Assembly: GCA_900553775.1 (NCBI GenBank)
Contig: USEZ01000130.1
Coordinates: 1-5,340, forward strand
DNA length: 5,340 bases
Direction of reading: 5' to 3'
Source of the DNA: an uncultured Slackia sp.
GTDB taxonomy: Bacteria; Actinomycetota; Coriobacteriia; Coriobacteriales; Eggerthellaceae
In this document: positions 4,731 to 5,340 of the stretch, piece after piece
Numbering within the stretch: the stretch's first letter is position 1
Layout of the letters: each line of letters starts with the position of its first letter
The notes under the pieces: model-generated
Databases searched by the model: none
What the model was told of the DNA's origin: nothing
Seen by the model: only the letters and a program-made list of their open reading frames with translations
Translations under genes and position numbers: made by a program

Positions 4731-5340
4731 ATGGGCATGACCATGACACAGAAAATCCTGGCGGCGCACGCGGGGCTCGACTCCGTGGTCGCAGGCCAGC
4801 TGATCGAGGCCGATATCGACTTGGCCCTGGCAAACGACATCACCGGCCCCGTGGCCATTCGCGAACTGGCCAAAGCCGACATGGACAAGGTGTTCGACCG
4901 CGAGAAGGTGGCCCTGGTGATGGACCACTTCACGCCGAACAAAGACATCAAAAGCGCCGAACAGTGCAAGGAGTGCCGCGAATTCGCGAAAAAGCACGAC
5001 CTGGTGAACTTCTTCGACGTGGGCAACATGGGAATCGAGCACGCGCTCCTGCCCGAACAGGGCATCGTGGCCGCGGGCGATCTGGTGATCGGCGCCGACA
5101 GCCATACCTGCACCTACGGCGCGCTGGGCGCGTTTTCCACGGGCGTGGGATCTACCGACGTGGCCGCAGGCATCGCCACCGGCAAGGCATGGTTCCGCGT
5201 TCCTTCGGCCATCAAGTTCAACCTGAGCGGCGCGCTTGCGCCCTGGGTTTCGGGCAAAGACGTGATTCTGCACATCATCGGCATAATCGGCGTGGACGGC
5301 GCGCTGTACAAGTCGATGGAGTTCGTTGGCGAGGGTGCAC
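4731..5340 (+). CDS. leuC: 3-isopropylmalate dehydratase large subunit, 5' part only
   Basis: 203 codons of an aconitase-superfamily protein with no stop before the window ends. The family length is about 420 residues for this type, so roughly half is missing. With LeuD it isomerises 2-isopropylmalate to 3-isopropylmalate through a [4Fe-4S] cluster in the cytoplasm. Seen: MTQKILAAHAG (5-15), DHFTPNKD (65-72, substrate-binding region), NMGIEHALLPEQG (99-111) and GADSHTCTYGALGAFSTGVG (121-140). Cys127 there is expected to be the first cluster ligand. The other two cysteines would lie beyond the edge. The start is the first of three in-frame ATGs (4731, 4737, 4743), chosen because AGG at 4722-4724 lies 6 nt upstream and MGMT precedes MTQKIL in relatives as I recall them. 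This ribosome-binding site is much weaker than that of leuA. leuD and leuB may follow. Confidence 0.95.
   Translation, partial: MGMTMTQKILAAHAGLDSVVAGQLIEADIDLALANDITGPVAIRELAKADMDKVFDREKVALVMDHFTPNKDIKSAEQCKECREFAKKHDLVNFFDVGNMGIEHALLPEQGIVAAGDLVIGADSHTCTYGALGAFSTGVGSTDVAAGIATGKAWFRVPSAIKFNLSGALAPWVSGKDVILHIIGIIGVDGALYKSMEFVGEGA

Overview
The window is GC-rich, coding-dense chromosomal DNA that reads as a branched-chain amino acid (isoleucine/leucine) biosynthesis locus. The long, fungal/actinobacterial-type 2-isopropylmalate synthase, the GC-rich third codon positions and the shorter LeuC type with a GMTMTQKILAAHAG-like start suggest a high-GC Actinomycetota. My best guess is class Coriobacteriia (Eggerthella/Gordonibacter/Slackia relatives). 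That placement is inference from protein style, not from a marker gene.

Layout. On the minus strand, read right to left, ridA (946-1326) is followed after 2 nt by a lone ABC ATPase of the ModF/COG1119 type (131-943). The ribosome-binding site of the ATPase lies inside the last codons of ridA, so the two are probably translationally coupled. Positions 1-130 lie downstream of the ATPase and hold at most the weakly supported start of a further minus-strand gene. A 160-bp divergent control region (1327-1486) separates ridA from ilvA and carries overlapping face-to-face promoter-like elements and nested inverted repeats. On the plus strand follow ilvA (1487-2698, threonine ammonia-lyase with one ACT domain), a 178-nt gap with a possible promoter and GC-rich hairpins, leuA (2877-4559), a 171-nt gap full of strong competing inverted repeats, and leuC (4731 to the window edge, 5' part only).

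How the genes work together. IlvA makes 2-oxobutyrate, the entry to isoleucine, and releases reactive enamine/imine intermediates that RidA hydrolyses, so the divergent ridA-ilvA pair joins the producer of a damaging intermediate to its clean-up enzyme. LeuA and LeuC catalyse the first two steps of the leucine branch. LeuA carries a C-terminal regulatory domain and IlvA an ACT domain, so feedback inhibition by leucine and by isoleucine/valine is expected.

No mobile element, CRISPR array, tRNA or rRNA was seen, and the protein-coding genes belong to known families. The least explained sequence is non-coding: the leuA-leuC gap (4560-4730), with a perfect 14-bp stem, an overlapping 9-bp stem, an 8-bp hairpin and a competing 10-bp long-range complement, and secondarily the ridA/ilvA divergent region.
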